Positions 52,400 to 62,240 of a stretch of 64,000 nt of DNA are shown one piece after another. A program made the translations under genes and the position numbers. The stretch's first letter is position 1. Each line of letters begins with the position of its first letter. The notes under the pieces are model-generated. The model made no database searches. It was given only the letters and a program-made list of their open reading frames with translations, and had not been told where the DNA came from. The stretch comes from Cryobacterium breve (lineage in GTDB: Bacteria; Actinomycetota; Actinomycetes; Actinomycetales; Microbacteriaceae): positions 372,001 through 436,000 of the forward strand of contig NZ_SOGJ01000023.1 of the NCBI RefSeq assembly GCF_004402375.1. The letters run 5' to 3'.

Positions 52400-54247
52400 C
52401 TACTTCTTCTTCGGGGGCTCGTCGCCGGACAGTGCTGCGATGAACGCTTCCTGGGGCACCTCGACCCGGCCGACCATTTTCATGCGTTTCTTGCCTTCTT
52501 TCTGCTTCTCCAGCAGTTTGCGCTTGCGGGAGATGTCGCCACCGTAGCACTTGGCCAGAACATCCTTTCGGATGGCGCTGATCGACTCCCGCGCGATGAT
52601 GCGCGCGCCGATCGCGGCCTGGATGGGAACGTCGAACTGCTGGCGCGGAATGAGCTTCCGCAGCCGCCCGGTCATCAGGACGCCGTAGTCATAGGCCTTG
52701 TCGCGGTGCACGATCGCGCTGAACGCATCGACCTGTTCGCCCTGCAACAGGATGTCGACCTTGACCAGGTCGGCCTCCTGAGAGCCGATGGGCTCGTAGT
52801 CGAGCGAGCCGTAGCCGGCCGTGCGACTCTTGAGGTTGTCGAAGAAGTCGAACACAATCTCGCCGAGCGGCATCGTGTAGCGGATCTCGACCCGGTCTTC
52901 ACCGAGGTAGTCCATGCCGAGCAGGGTTCCACGACGGCTCTGGCAGAGTTCCATGATCACACCGACATAGTCCTTCGGCGCGAGGATGGCGGCCTTCACG
53001 ATGGGTTCCTCGACCTTGGCGATCTTGCCGTTCGGGAACTCGCTCGGGTTGGTGACCGTAACGGTCTTCTTGTCGTCGGTGGTGACCTCGTAGATCACAC
53101 TGGGCGCGGTGGTGATCAGGTCGAGGCCGAACTCACGGTCGAGGCGTTCGGTGATGATCTCGAGGTGCAGCAGGCCGAGGAACCCACATCGGAAACCGAA
53201 TCCGAGGGCGACGGATGTCTCGGGCTCGTAGACGAGGGAGGCGTCGGAGAGCTTGAGCTTGTCAAGGGCCTCGCGCAGGGCCGGGTAGTCGCTGCCGTCG
53301 ATCGGGTAGAGGCCTGAGAAGACCATGGGCTTGGGCTCGGTGTAACCGGGCAGGGCGACGGTCGCGGGGCGGAGCGCCGTGGTGACGGTGTCGCCGACCT
53401 TGGACTGGCGCACATCCTTCACACCCGTGATCAGGTAGCCGACCTCGCCGACGCCGAGGCCCTTGCTGGGCGTGGGCTCAGGAGACGTGACGCCGATCTC
53501 GAGGATCTCGTGCGTGGCCCGGGTCGACATCATCTGGATCTTCTCCCGCGGGCCCAGCTTGCCGTCGATCATGCGCACGTAGGTGACGACGCCGCGGTAG
53601 CTGTCGTAGACCGAGTCGAAGATCATCGCGCGGGCCGGGGCGGCCGGGTCGCCCACCGGGGCCGGGATGAGGCGGGTGGCCCGGTCCAGGAGTTCGGCGA
53701 CGCCGACGCCGGTCTTACCGGAGACCCGGAGCACGTCGTCGGGGCTGCCGCCGATCAGGCTGGCAAGCTCCTTCGCGTACTTGTCGGGGTCGGCGGCAGG
53801 CAGGTCGATCTTGTTCAGCACCGGGATGATGGTGAGGTCGTTCTCCAGCGCCAGGTAGAGGTTGGCGAGGGTCTGCGCCTCGATGCCCTGGGCGGCGTCG
53901 ACGAGGAGGATGGCTCCCTCGCACGCAGCCAGGCTGCGGGACACCTCGTAGGTGAAGTCCACATGTCCGGGGGTGTCGATCATGTTCAGGGCGTAGGTCT
54001 GACCGTCCAGTTCCCACGGCATGCGCACGGCCTGGCTCTTGATCGTGATGCCGCGCTCGCGCTCGATGTCCATCCGGTCGAGGTACTGCGCGCGCATCGA
54101 ACGGTCGTCGACGACGCCGGTGATCTGCAGCATCCGGTCGGCCAGTGTGGACTTACCGTGGTCGATGTGGGCAATGATGCAGAAGTTGCGGATGAACTCG
54201 GGCGGGGTGGCGGCCGGTTCAAGCGACGTGAGGGGTCTCGGTGACAT
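52400..54247 (-). CDS. lepA: Elongation factor 4 (LepA)
   Basis: The 615-residue ribosome-associated GTPase back-translocates or remodels stalled ribosomes. It shows G1 AHIDHGKST (26-34), G3 DTPGHVDF, G4 [13 protein letters not shown]-like domains II, III and V, and the LepA-specific C-terminal domain with [18 protein letters not shown] and [24 protein letters not shown]. Length fits. It is first in the lepA-DUF1990-hemW operon. Confidence 0.97.
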   Translation of the reverse strand: MSPRPLTSLEPAATPPEFIRNFCIIAHIDHGKSTLADRMLQITGVVDDRSMRAQYLDRMDIERERGITIKSQAVRMPWELDGQTYALNMIDTPGHVDFTYEVSRSLAACEGAILLVDAAQGIEAQTLANLYLALENDLTIIPVLNKIDLPAADPDKYAKELASLIGGSPDDVLRVSGKTGVGVAELLDRATRLIPAPVGDPAAPARAMIFDSVYDSYRGVVTYVRMIDGKLGPREKIQMMSTRATHEILEIGVTSPEPTPSKGLGVGEVGYLITGVKDVRQSKVGDTVTTALRPATVALPGYTEPKPMVFSGLYPIDGSDYPALREALDKLKLSDASLVYEPETSVALGFGFRCGFLGLLHLEIITERLDREFGLDLITTAPSVIYEVTTDDKKTVTVTNPSEFPNGKIAKVEEPIVKAAILAPKDYVGVIMELCQSRRGTLLGMDYLGEDRVEIRYTMPLGEIVFDFFDNLKSRTAGYGSLDYEPIGSQEADLVKVDILLQGEQVDAFSAIVHRDKAYDYGVLMTGRLRKLIPRQQFDVPIQAAIGARIIARESISAIRKDVLAKCYGGDISRKRKLLEKQKEGKKRMKMVGRVEVPQEAFIAALSGDEPPKKK

Positions 54248-54678
54248 GGTCTGGCAATTCTCCCATAGCTGACTGCGTCCCGGTTTCGCCGCGGTTGCTC
54301 ATCGTTTCAAGCCCGCGCTCGGGAACGCGCGGTGCCTCGCGGCGGCTGCCGAGGCCCGCCGCCCTGAATCTGCCGGCCGAGGGAATGCCGGCAACGCTGG
54401 ACCCGTTGCCTGAGGGCCTGATCAGCTCCCGGCATGCGCAGGTGCTCTCGACCGGGTCTCCCATCGCGGGTCCTCCCCGGTTCTGAGCGAGGTCCACAGC
54501 GCCCTCGTCGCCCTGGAGATCCTGGCACCCACGTTCGGCTGAGCATCCCGGGGTTCGCGATCACCGTGGCCTTCGGCTACCCAATGGTGTTGGTGGGCCG
54601 CTGGTGGCTATCATCGGCATCGCCGGCACTCTATAGGGCCGTCGCGCTTTGGGGCCGTCGCTCGCAGAGGAGGAAGGC
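54248..54678. other. Gene-poor interval between lepA and hydrolase
   Basis: About 430 bases without a gene I can support. A + frame near 54484-54540 ends with SEVHSALVALEILAPTFG and a stop, and another + frame at 54241-54486 contains AEGMPATLDPLPEGLISSRHA. Both look like protein-coding fragments but show no family and are in different frames. A decayed gene is possible. Confidence 0.3.
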
Positions 54679-55425
54679 ATGACACTCGTAGTCCCGGTTC
54701 TCTTCGTGCATGGGATCCGAACGTCGGGCACCATGTGGCGGCGACAGCTTGCCAGGCTGGGCGAGTACGAACACCCGGCACTCGCGATCGATCTGCCGGG
54801 GCACGGCTCGCGCATGAACGAACCCTTTACCGTGGCGGGAGCCCTGGCTGCCATCGATGAGGGCGTCCAGGCCCTCGGGGGGCAGGTTCTGCTGGTCGGG
54901 CTCTCCCTCGGCGGTTACTACGCCATCGAGTACGCCGCCCGACACCCGCAGAAGGTGGCCGGGCTGGTCGCCGCCGGGAGCTGTGCGCAACCGACCGGCT
55001 GGCCGCTCAACGCCTACCGGCGCCTGGCTCGGCTGATCCGCCGATTACCTGACCACGGATTGTGGCTCCACACCACACTCGTGCGGATACTCCTGACGTC
55101 CGAGGGGGCCGCCGACACGCTGGCCGACGGCGTTCCCCTGCATGTGATGGATGCCGCCCTCGGCGCCACCGGCACCCTGCGCCCGCTCGACAGCCTGGCT
55201 CGCTATCCGGGCCCTGTGTGGCTGGTCAACGGCAGATTCGATCAATTCCGGCTGCATGAGCGGCGCTTTCTGGGCGCCTGCCGCAACGGCCACCTCGTGG
55301 TTGTCCCCCGGGCATCGCACCTGGTCAGCCTGGCCCAGCCGGAGCGGTTTGCCGAGGTGCTGAAGGGCATCCTGGATCACGTCACCGCTGAACGGACCGG
55401 TTCGATTGTCGACCTGGGCGATTAA
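54679..55425 (+). CDS. Alpha/beta hydrolase
   Basis: The 248-residue enzyme has the HG oxyanion motif VLFVHGIRTSGTMW, the nucleophile elbow GLSLGG with Ser, an acid Asp in NGRFDQFR and His in ASHLVSLAQP, so the triad is complete. Substrate unknown; relatives include esterases, haloperoxidase-like and lactone hydrolases. A very good ribosome-binding site GAGGAGGAAGG precedes ATG 54679. It lies upstream of rpsT on the same strand. Confidence 0.85.
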   Translation: MTLVVPVLFVHGIRTSGTMWRRQLARLGEYEHPALAIDLPGHGSRMNEPFTVAGALAAIDEGVQALGGQVLLVGLSLGGYYAIEYAARHPQKVAGLVAAGSCAQPTGWPLNAYRRLARLIRRLPDHGLWLHTTLVRILLTSEGAADTLADGVPLHVMDAALGATGTLRPLDSLARYPGPVWLVNGRFDQFRLHERRFLGACRNGHLVVVPRASHLVSLAQPERFAEVLKGILDHVTAERTGSIVDLGD

Positions 55426-55543
55426 CTGGTATCGTTTCCTGTTGGCTTGCGTGTTGGGTCCCACCCCACACGATTATTGTCGCACGGCGCCCTCTACCGC
55501 CAAGCGGCCCATCCGAACAAGAACCTAACGAAAGCGTATAAAC

Positions 55544-55807
55544 GTGGCAAATATCAAGTCGCAGATCAAGCGTATCGGCACCAACAAGAAGGCCCAGGAG
55601 CGCAACAAGTCCGTCAAGAGCGAGTTCAAGCGCGCTGTGCGTGCGACCCGCCTTGCGATCGCCTCGGGCGACAAGGACAAGGCTGTTGCCAGCCTCGCCG
55701 TTGCTTCGAAGAAGCTCGACAAGGCCGTCAGCAAGGGCGTCATCCACCAGAACCAGGCCGCGAACAAGAAGTCCGCGATCGCCAAGTCGGTCAACGCTCT
55801 CGTCTAG
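55544..55807 (+). CDS. rpsT: 30S ribosomal protein S20
   Basis: The 87-residue helical basic protein ([25 protein letters not shown] start, [15 protein letters not shown] end) is a clear S20, binding 16S rRNA in the small subunit. GTG 55544 is the start. A terminator follows at 55863. It is upstream of and opposite in strand to holA, a frequent neighbour in actinobacteria. Confidence 0.97.
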   Translation: MANIKSQIKRIGTNKKAQERNKSVKSEFKRAVRATRLAIASGDKDKAVASLAVASKKLDKAVSKGVIHQNQAANKKSAIAKSVNALV

Positions 55808-55862
55808 TCCCCGCCTGACCTGGCGCAGGACCGCTCATCGGCCCTGACCCGCGTACGCGCGC

Positions 55863-55890
55863 AAGCCCCCTCCGTTTCGGTGGGGGCTTT
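55863..55890 (+). terminator. Rho-independent terminator of rpsT
   Basis: AAGCCCCC and GGGGGCTT form a stem, with an inner CC/GG extension around a GTTTC loop, followed by a short T-run (CTTTCGTG). It lies 56 bases after the rpsT stop. Confidence 0.8.
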
Positions 55891-55904
55891 CGTGTACCCG
55901 GGCC

Positions 55905-55946
55905 TTCTTGACAGGGCGTTCTCGACCGAGCGTTCTTGACCGGGTC
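55905..55946. repeat. 14-base tandem repeat, three copies
   Basis: TTCTTGACAGGGCG, TTCTCGACCGAGCG and TTCTTGACCGGGTC follow one another directly between the rpsT terminator and the next gene. The first unit contains TTGACA, a consensus -35, but I see no matching -10 at the right distance. Confidence 0.6.
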
Positions 55947-56001
55947 GTGTCGAACGCGCTGTGCTCCCCGGGCCTAGGCTCGAATTGTTGGGGGACACGA
56001 C

Positions 56002-56928
56002 ATGAATTCATCACAGAAGACCCAGGTTCGACGCGCCGGATCGACCCGCAGGGCGGCCCTGGCGGCCATTGCCTGTGTTCCACTGGCCACGCTGATCGTG
56101 TCGTGCGCTCCCAATCCGGCCACGCCTTCGGTGCGACCGATGACGGTTGACTCCGTTTTCACGGACTTCGCCGAGTCGATCAGGGGCGTCGTGGACACGC
56201 GCACTCGCGCCCGGAACTCGGGCCCGCTGGGACCCGGAACAATCGTCGTGTTCGATGTGATCGTGAAGGAAGACTCGACCGCCCAGGAGATGGATGCCAC
56301 CGCCCGGCAGCTCACGCAGTGGGTGCGGGTGAACGTGCAGGAGGATCAGGAAATCACGGTGCACGTGACGCTTTTCGCCTCCGGGAATGCGGTGAGCCTG
56401 TCAACGGATGACGGTGCGAACTGGGCTCGGATTCTGGTGGTTGACGAGGCGGTTCGGAGCGACGCCGTCTTGCACGCATGGCTGCGTGCCCCGTGGCTCG
56501 GTGATCCCCGCAGTGCCGACGACGACGGCAGGCACCTCGAGCTGGTGACGACGCTGAGCCCGGGTTCGCTTCCCTCGGCCGCGATCGCTGCCGGTGTGGA
56601 GGCCTACACCACGCAGTTCCCGCCAAGGCTGGCACGCGCCACGGTGATCGATTCCTCTATGGACGGCTATTCGAGCGGGTATGAAACTGACGATCGCTCG
56701 ATATCCGTTTCCATCGACGCGTTGCCGCCCCTCGAAACGCTCTCCTGCGTGGACGACGTCGACAGGGATCCAGGAGTTCGGGGCTACTCCCTCCCGCTCC
56801 TCTCGCTCACGGGGGAACTCGGGCGATCGGCCATCGAGCTGCAGCCCACCATCTCGGCAGAGTCCGAAGCCAGACTGGTCTCCCTGCCGTGCCTGGCGAA
56901 CGCGATGTTCAGCGTCGACGGCGATTAG
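56002..56928 (+). CDS. Putative lipoprotein of unknown function
   Basis: The 308-residue protein has a twin-basic N terminus, a hydrophobic core and lipobox LIVSC (Cys 35), giving a fairly long signal peptide. The mature part contains an alpha/beta region (TIVVFDVIVKEDSTAQEMDATARQL, TVHVTLFASGNAVSL) and ends with a Cys (LPCLANAM) that may pair with LSCVDDV. No domain is recognised. ATG 56002 has little ribosome-binding sequence. It converges with holA across about 280 bases in which I see nothing else. Confidence 0.7.
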   Translation: MNSSQKTQVRRAGSTRRAALAAIACVPLATLIVSCAPNPATPSVRPMTVDSVFTDFAESIRGVVDTRTRARNSGPLGPGTIVVFDVIVKEDSTAQEMDATARQLTQWVRVNVQEDQEITVHVTLFASGNAVSLSTDDGANWARILVVDEAVRSDAVLHAWLRAPWLGDPRSADDDGRHLELVTTLSPGSLPSAAIAAGVEAYTTQFPPRLARATVIDSSMDGYSSGYETDDRSISVSIDALPPLETLSCVDDVDRDPGVRGYSLPLLSLTGELGRSAIELQPTISAESEARLVSLPCLANAMFSVDGD

Positions 56929-57208
56929 TCGAAGCGGCCGCGGCCCTGTCCGAGGTTTTCCAGGACAACCCGGCTTCGCTGCGTGTATCGCCAAGGCTTG
57001 GGTGTACGCACGAAGACGTTTCCAGAGCGGTACTTCGCTGGCCGAGCCACCGGCTTAGACCGCAGGAACGAGTCGCCGGCAGCGAGTGGGGTCGCGCCAC
57101 CGCCGGACTCGAGCGCCGCTACTGCGTGATCGAACTCCATCCGCGAACGCAGGCCCCACACCGGAACAGCTGACCGATGCCGTACCGGCCCGGCCCGGCC
57201 GGGTCGGG

Positions 57209-58252
57209 TCAGCTCTCGCCGCGACGGGCGATCACGCCGATGAGCCGCTCGAGCGCGAACACGGGGTCGCGCTGGGCACCCTTCACTGCGGCATCCGTCT
57301 CGGCCAGCGCCACGACACAGCGTGCCAGACCCTCGTCGGACCAGTTACGCAGATCACGCTGGGCACGCTCGACCTGCCACGGGGCAAGCCCGAACTGGGA
57401 CGCCAGTTGGGCCGAGCCGCCGCGCACACCGCACAGCTTGGCCATGGTGCGAATTTTCATGGCGAACGCCGCCACCACCGGAACCGGGTCGGCGCCGGAG
57501 GACAGCGCATGACGCAGGATGACGAGCGCCTCGCCCTGATGCCCGGCGATCGCCGCGTCGGCGACCTTGAATGCGTTCGCTTCGACCCGACCACCGTAGT
57601 ATCGGTCCACGGTAGTCTCGGTCACCTCGGCGCCGACGTCGGCGATGAGCTGCTGGCACGCGGCGGAGAGTTCGGCCAGGTCGCCGGAGAACGCGGCGAC
57701 CAGGGACCGCAGCGCACTGGGTGTGACCCTCTTGCCGGCCGTCTTGAATTCGGCGGATGCGAAGTCGTGCCGATCGGTGTCTTTCTTCAGCTCGGCACAG
57801 ACGACCTCCACGGCACCGCCAACGCCGGAGCGGATGGCGTCGAGCAGCTTCTTGCCACGCACCCCACCACCGTGCCGGAGCACCACGTAGGTGTCCTCGG
57901 CCGGGTTCTGCAAATAGTCCAGGACTTCCGTGAGAAAGGTGTCACTGCACTTCTCCACCGAGCTGACGCGGATCAGACGCGGCTCGCCGAAGAGGGACGG
58001 GCTGGCCATAGTGAGCAACTCACCTGGCGCATAGCTGTCCGCCTGCACATCGCTGATCTCCAGGCTGGGATCTTCGAGCTTGAGGAAGTCCCGCAACTGC
58101 CGGATGGCACGCTCGGCAAGGAAGACCTCAGTTCCGGACACCAGGACGATCGGTGCCGGACGCACCTGGTGCCAGGCCAACTGCGGGATCGCGACCGCTT
58201 TCGAGGCGCCGCGAGGTGCGGGCCGGCCGGATGAGGCGGTTCGTGCTGCCAC
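57209..58252 (-). CDS. holA: DNA polymerase III subunit delta
   Basis: The 347-residue clamp-loader subunit has an AAA+-like N terminus (PIVLVSGTEVFLAERAIRQLRDFLK), a middle region (FGEPRLIRVSSVEKC, LRHGGGVRGKKLLDAIR) and a C-terminal helical collar domain (FALERLIGVIA end). Sequence divergence is typical for HolA. GTG 58252 is used. It lies 46 bases downstream of comEC, a common actinobacterial order. Confidence 0.9.
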   Translation of the reverse strand: MAARTASSGRPAPRGASKAVAIPQLAWHQVRPAPIVLVSGTEVFLAERAIRQLRDFLKLEDPSLEISDVQADSYAPGELLTMASPSLFGEPRLIRVSSVEKCSDTFLTEVLDYLQNPAEDTYVVLRHGGGVRGKKLLDAIRSGVGGAVEVVCAELKKDTDRHDFASAEFKTAGKRVTPSALRSLVAAFSGDLAELSAACQQLIADVGAEVTETTVDRYYGGRVEANAFKVADAAIAGHQGEALVILRHALSSGADPVPVVAAFAMKIRTMAKLCGVRGGSAQLASQFGLAPWQVERAQRDLRNWSDEGLARCVVALAETDAAVKGAQRDPVFALERLIGVIARRGES

Positions 58253-58298
58253 GCGGAAGTCCTTCGGTCAGGTCAGGTCAGGTCGGAATCCGTTAAGA

Positions 58299-60818
58299 CT
58301 AACCGGGGCCGGTGACTGGCTTGTCCTCCTCTCCTCCGTCGATCCTCTCGGTCCAGACCGTCAGCGCCCCGCCACCCTCCGGCGCGGGCGCGACCACCAG
58401 CATCCCCTGCCTGTCTGTGCGCATGGCCACCGTTCCTGCCGACGCGAGGATGGCGAGGATCTCGTCGGTGGGATGCCCGTAGCCGTTGTCACGTCCGACC
58501 GAGATCAGCCCCACCGTGGCCCCCAGTTCGGCGTAGAGCTCTGGGCTCTGGTCGCCGGAACCGTGATGGGCGACCTTGACGACATCCACCACACCCGGAC
58601 TTGACACCCGGCGGAGAGAAGACTGGGACTCCGCGCCGAGGTCGCCCAAGAACAGGGAACGGATGCCCTGCCCATCGAATCCGATCGTCACGCTCCCGTC
58701 GTTGCCGGTTTGCATCGACGGTGCCCCGCGAACCGGCCAAAGGACCTCCCAGCGCAAGCCACCGAGGGTGCCGGTGTCCCCGCGGGCGGCCTCTCGGATC
58801 TCGGCTCCACCCGCGACAAGGGCGTCGTGCAGGCGTTCATCGTCGTCGTTCTCCGGGATCCCGACCAGCGCCATGTCGACCCGACCGATCACCGCCGCGG
58901 CCCCACCGATGTGGTCCAGGTCGTAGTGGGTGAGAACGAGCAGGTCGATCCGCTCGATGCCGAGGCTATCGAGGCACTCCGTGAGAAGGGCCGGGTCAGG
59001 ACCCACGTCCACGAGGGCGTAGCGGTCGTGGTCGCGCACGATGACCGCATCGCCTTGGCCGATGTCACAGGCCGCGATCTGCCAGTCAGCCGGGAATACG
59101 ACGGCGCGGCCCACGCCCGCCCCGAGCAGGCTGCCCGCGTAGCTGCCGGTGGCCAGCACCAGAACCCCGATCGCGGCGATCGGCCAGAGCGTTCGACCGT
59201 GGTTGCCGCCGTGCGTGCGGGCATCCGTGCGCCGTCGAAGCACGAGGGCAACGACTGCAACGGTGAGCAGCGCCGTAACGAGCACTCCGAGCACCCCACC
59301 CAGCCAGGGCAGCCGGCTGCCGGGCAATTCCGCGGTCATGCGGGCGATCGCGGCGATCCACGCGGCGGGCAGCCAGGCCAGGTGGAGCACTCCCCCGGCA
59401 ACGCCGGGCAGCCAGGGCAACAGCAAACAGGCGATCAGACCGATGACGGTCGCGGCCGGAGCTGCGGGACCGGCCAGGAGGTTCGCGGGCACCCCGTAGA
59501 GCGGAAGGGTAGGACTGAGAAGCACGAGCACCGGCTGACAGGCCAGTTGCGCCGCCAGCGGGATAGCGATCACCGCGGCGAGCCAGATGGGCAGCAAGCG
59601 GCTCAGCATCCGGGTCAGGGGCGCGGCCAGCACGAGCAGGCCCGCCGTGGCCAGCACCGAGAGGGCGAACCCGTAGCTACGGGCCAGCCACGGATCCGCC
59701 GCCAGCAACAGGATCACGACGAGGGCGAGCAGCGGCAGGCCGCGGCCCGGCCGGCCCGACGCGATTCCGAGCAGCAGGATGGTGGCCATCAGGGCGGCGC
59801 GCAACACGCTGGGTTCGGGTGTGACGAGCACGACGAACCCGAGCAGGGTCGCCAGTGACAGACCGATCCGGATGCCCCGGGACAGTCCCAGAAACCCGGT
59901 CAGCAGCATGACCCCCGCAATCACGACCGCACAATTCGCACCGGAGACCGCCGTAAGGTGACTGAGCGAACTCGTCTTCATCGCCGTGTCAAGGTCCGCC
60001 CCCACGGCACTCGTGTCACCGATGGCCAGGCCGGGCAGCAGATCGCCGCCGTCACCCGGCAGCGCCGTGGCGGCGGCGGTGAAGCGGGAACGAAGCTCAC
60101 CGGCCCAGCCGAGCCACCAGGGTGGTGGCGCGATCGTCTCCGGCGGGCCCCTGCCGAACACCAGCGCGGATGCCGCATCCCCGGCCGCCGTCAGCCGGAG
60201 GGTGGCATCCAGCCGGACGACGCCGCCGATGTGCAGTGCCGAGGCCTCGTCGCTCGCGGTCTCCGCGAACACAACGACCGGAACCGATAGCCTGTGCGCC
60301 GCGTCCTGCCTCTCGGACCCGCCTGGCTCGATCCCCGTCAGGGTGCCACGAAAGCGCACCCGCATTGACTCTCCGGAGCGAAAACCTGCCGTTCCGAAGG
60401 GTGCGGATGCACCGAACGACTGCGTCTGCACCGGGATGGACGCCACGGTGAGAATCACAGTCAGTGACTCCTGCCTGGCGGCGCTATCGCGCACGGTCGC
60501 CGGCAAGCGGTTGGCCGCCGCAACCGTGACAGCCGACGCCACGAGCGCGGCGGCCGCGCAACAGACCAGGGCCATTCCCCAGACCTGCGACCGGCCGACG
60601 AGGCGCGGCCACCTGGTATCGCCGCCCTGTCGCGAAACTCGTCTCCTCCGATATCCGTTCCGTCGCCAGGCCGCCAGGGCCAGGCACACCGCTCCGGTCC
60701 ACAGCGCGGCCTGGCTGCCGGGCGCCCACTCCGGGAACGCGATGAGCAGCCAGGCCGCCAGCCACGCGAACACCGCCGGCAGGACCAGGCGCAGGTCGAT
60801 CCTGTTCGTGGGCTCCAT
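58299..60818 (-). CDS. comEC: ComEC/Rec2 competence protein with MBL-fold domain
   Basis: The 839-residue protein has two N-terminal membrane helices, a DUF4131-like OB region (about 110-230), a Competence domain with about eight helices (from AVSGANCAVVIAGVMLLTGFLG to LLTVAVVALVLRRR), and a C-terminal metallo-beta-lactamase domain with LTHYDLDHIGGAAAVIG and VAHHGSGDQS. ComEC transports single-stranded DNA across the membrane during natural transformation. Start ATG 60818 is followed by a short cytoplasmic tail. It is separated from comEA by an unusual 611-base interval. Confidence 0.93.
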   Translation of the reverse strand: MEPTNRIDLRLVLPAVFAWLAAWLLIAFPEWAPGSQAALWTGAVCLALAAWRRNGYRRRRVSRQGGDTRWPRLVGRSQVWGMALVCCAAAALVASAVTVAAANRLPATVRDSAARQESLTVILTVASIPVQTQSFGASAPFGTAGFRSGESMRVRFRGTLTGIEPGGSERQDAAHRLSVPVVVFAETASDEASALHIGGVVRLDATLRLTAAGDAASALVFGRGPPETIAPPPWWLGWAGELRSRFTAAATALPGDGGDLLPGLAIGDTSAVGADLDTAMKTSSLSHLTAVSGANCAVVIAGVMLLTGFLGLSRGIRIGLSLATLLGFVVLVTPEPSVLRAALMATILLLGIASGRPGRGLPLLALVVILLLAADPWLARSYGFALSVLATAGLLVLAAPLTRMLSRLLPIWLAAVIAIPLAAQLACQPVLVLLSPTLPLYGVPANLLAGPAAPAATVIGLIACLLLPWLPGVAGGVLHLAWLPAAWIAAIARMTAELPGSRLPWLGGVLGVLVTALLTVAVVALVLRRRTDARTHGGNHGRTLWPIAAIGVLVLATGSYAGSLLGAGVGRAVVFPADWQIAACDIGQGDAVIVRDHDRYALVDVGPDPALLTECLDSLGIERIDLLVLTHYDLDHIGGAAAVIGRVDMALVGIPENDDDERLHDALVAGGAEIREAARGDTGTLGGLRWEVLWPVRGAPSMQTGNDGSVTIGFDGQGIRSLFLGDLGAESQSSLRRVSSPGVVDVVKVAHHGSGDQSPELYAELGATVGLISVGRDNGYGHPTDEILAILASAGTVAMRTDRQGMLVVAPAPEGGGALTVWTERIDGGEEDKPVTGPG

Positions 60819-60878
60819 GCGTGAAGGCTAGGTGCGCAGGCGGAGTGCGCATTCCGGTTCCCCTGTTCTGTGCCCGCG

Positions 60879-61320
60879 TCAGGAATGTGTCAGCTTGTGG
60901 AGGCGGAGTGACCCAGCCGGGAGGCATCGGAGGCAGTTCTCGTCTTCGCCGGAGGCACCCCGGCCGTGGCGGACCGACCGATCGTGCGATCCGCGCGTGT
61001 TCGCGACGACATCGACCTTGTCGCGGCTCTCCTCACCGAGAAGGGTCGGCTGCGGGGCGACGACAGAATGCACGCGCCGGGACGATACATCAGAGCCTCC
61101 GGCGTAGGGCTGCTTCCAGGTCCACGACGTGATCGCCGCGTCGATCATCGCATCGCAGATGTCTTCCGGAGTCGCGAACGAGACCGCGAAGAAGCGGATG
61201 TCCTCATCGGGCGCCCGGTAGACCTCCGCGCCGGTAGCGAACGCCGAGATTTCGACGATGGAAGCCGTGATCGCCAGGCCGGTGCCCGTGGGCTTCCGTC
61301 TGGAGGGCCAGGGCACGCAT
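60879..61320 (-). pseudogene. Possible frameshifted gene between comEA and comEC
   Basis: From ATG 61320 a frame reads MRALALQTEAHG. A one-base shift near 61285 leads into another - frame reading TGLAITASIVEISAFATGAEVYRA and FFAVSFATPEDICDAMIDAAI, with GC-rich third positions like a real gene. That frame stays open to a stop at 60879, although its last ~50 codons look less protein-like. No family is recognised. It may instead be non-coding spacer; the rest of 60819-61429 holds nothing else I can support. Confidence 0.3.
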
Positions 61321-61429
61321 GGTGGCCTGGGGCGCCTGGCCGCGACCGTGCGCACTCTCCCCAGCCCCTACGGTCACAGACACCCGGTCGGTTGCGGGCT
61401 CTGCAGTCGCCCGGCCCCCGAGTGCACGC

Positions 61430-62149
61430 TCACACCGTGACCAGCGTACTGAGACCCTCGAAGGTCTTCTCACCGATACCGGTGACATTGCGGAGGTCGT
61501 CGACGACGGCGAACGGGCCGTTGGCCTCGCGATAGTCGAGGATGCGCTGCGCCATGGCCGGACCGATGCGCGGCAAGGTGTCGAGATCGGCCAGGGTGGC
61601 AGTGTTGAGGTTGATTAGGACCGCCACACCGCCGGCGGCGCCGGTCCCGGCGGCACCGCCGGCGGCACCGCTCCCGGTCGGCGGCCCCGGCAACACCTCG
61701 CCCACTTGAGGCAAGTACAGCTGTTCACCGTCGGTGAGCTTGCGGGCCAGGTTCGCACCCGACGGATCGGCCGTCTCGGTCAGCCCGCCGGCAGCTGCCA
61801 CGGCGTCCATCACCCGGGCGCCGGAGGAGAGCTCGAAGAGTCCCGGGCGCCGCACGGCCCCCAGCACATGTACGAAGATGATCGACCCGGAGTGCGGTGC
61901 CGCCGACGAGTCGGAGCCGATGTCGGCGTTGACCTCCTGTCTGCCTGACTGGCCGCCCACCGAGTCCGACGGTGCCACGACCTGGTGCCCGGCCTGCTGT
62001 CCGACGGCTGACAGGACGACGGCCGTGGCCAGCGAGAGGATCAACAGCAATACGGCAGCGCCCACTCCGATGCGCACGCGCACCGGAGCGCGCCCCTGTG
62101 CGCTCGGGGCCAGGCGCTCGAGGGCCGCGACAACCGGGTCAGGCTCCAT
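61430..62149 (-). CDS. comEA: ComEA family DNA-binding protein
   Basis: The 239-residue protein has one N-terminal membrane helix (about 26-48), a low-complexity linker, an SLBB domain (IIFVHVLGAVRRPGLFELSSGARVMDAV), a Gly/Ala-rich spacer and a C-terminal helix-hairpin-helix pair (INLNTATLADLDTLPRIGPAMAQRILDYRE and FAVVDDLRNVTGIGEKTFEGL). It binds incoming DNA outside the membrane and works with ComEC in uptake. Domain order is normal for Gram-positive ComEA. Confidence 0.93.
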   Translation of the reverse strand: MEPDPVVAALERLAPSAQGRAPVRVRIGVGAAVLLLILSLATAVVLSAVGQQAGHQVVAPSDSVGGQSGRQEVNADIGSDSSAAPHSGSIIFVHVLGAVRRPGLFELSSGARVMDAVAAAGGLTETADPSGANLARKLTDGEQLYLPQVGEVLPGPPTGSGAAGGAAGTGAAGGVAVLINLNTATLADLDTLPRIGPAMAQRILDYREANGPFAVVDDLRNVTGIGEKTFEGLSTLVTV

Positions 62150-62240
62150 CCGGACAGGCTAGGCCGGTGGGCATCCGTCGCCAGGTGGGCGTGCAAGCCC
62201 CGTGGACGGCACCGGATGGCACCGCTCTGGGGAGGGGAGG

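Noticed and set aside
55908-55936. Promoter with TTGACA
   Set aside because: No acceptable -10 box lies 16-19 bases downstream, and the hexamer belongs to a 14-base tandem repeat.
58266-58284. GGTCA tandem repeat between comEC and holA
   Set aside because: Only three to four 5-base units; too short to give weight.
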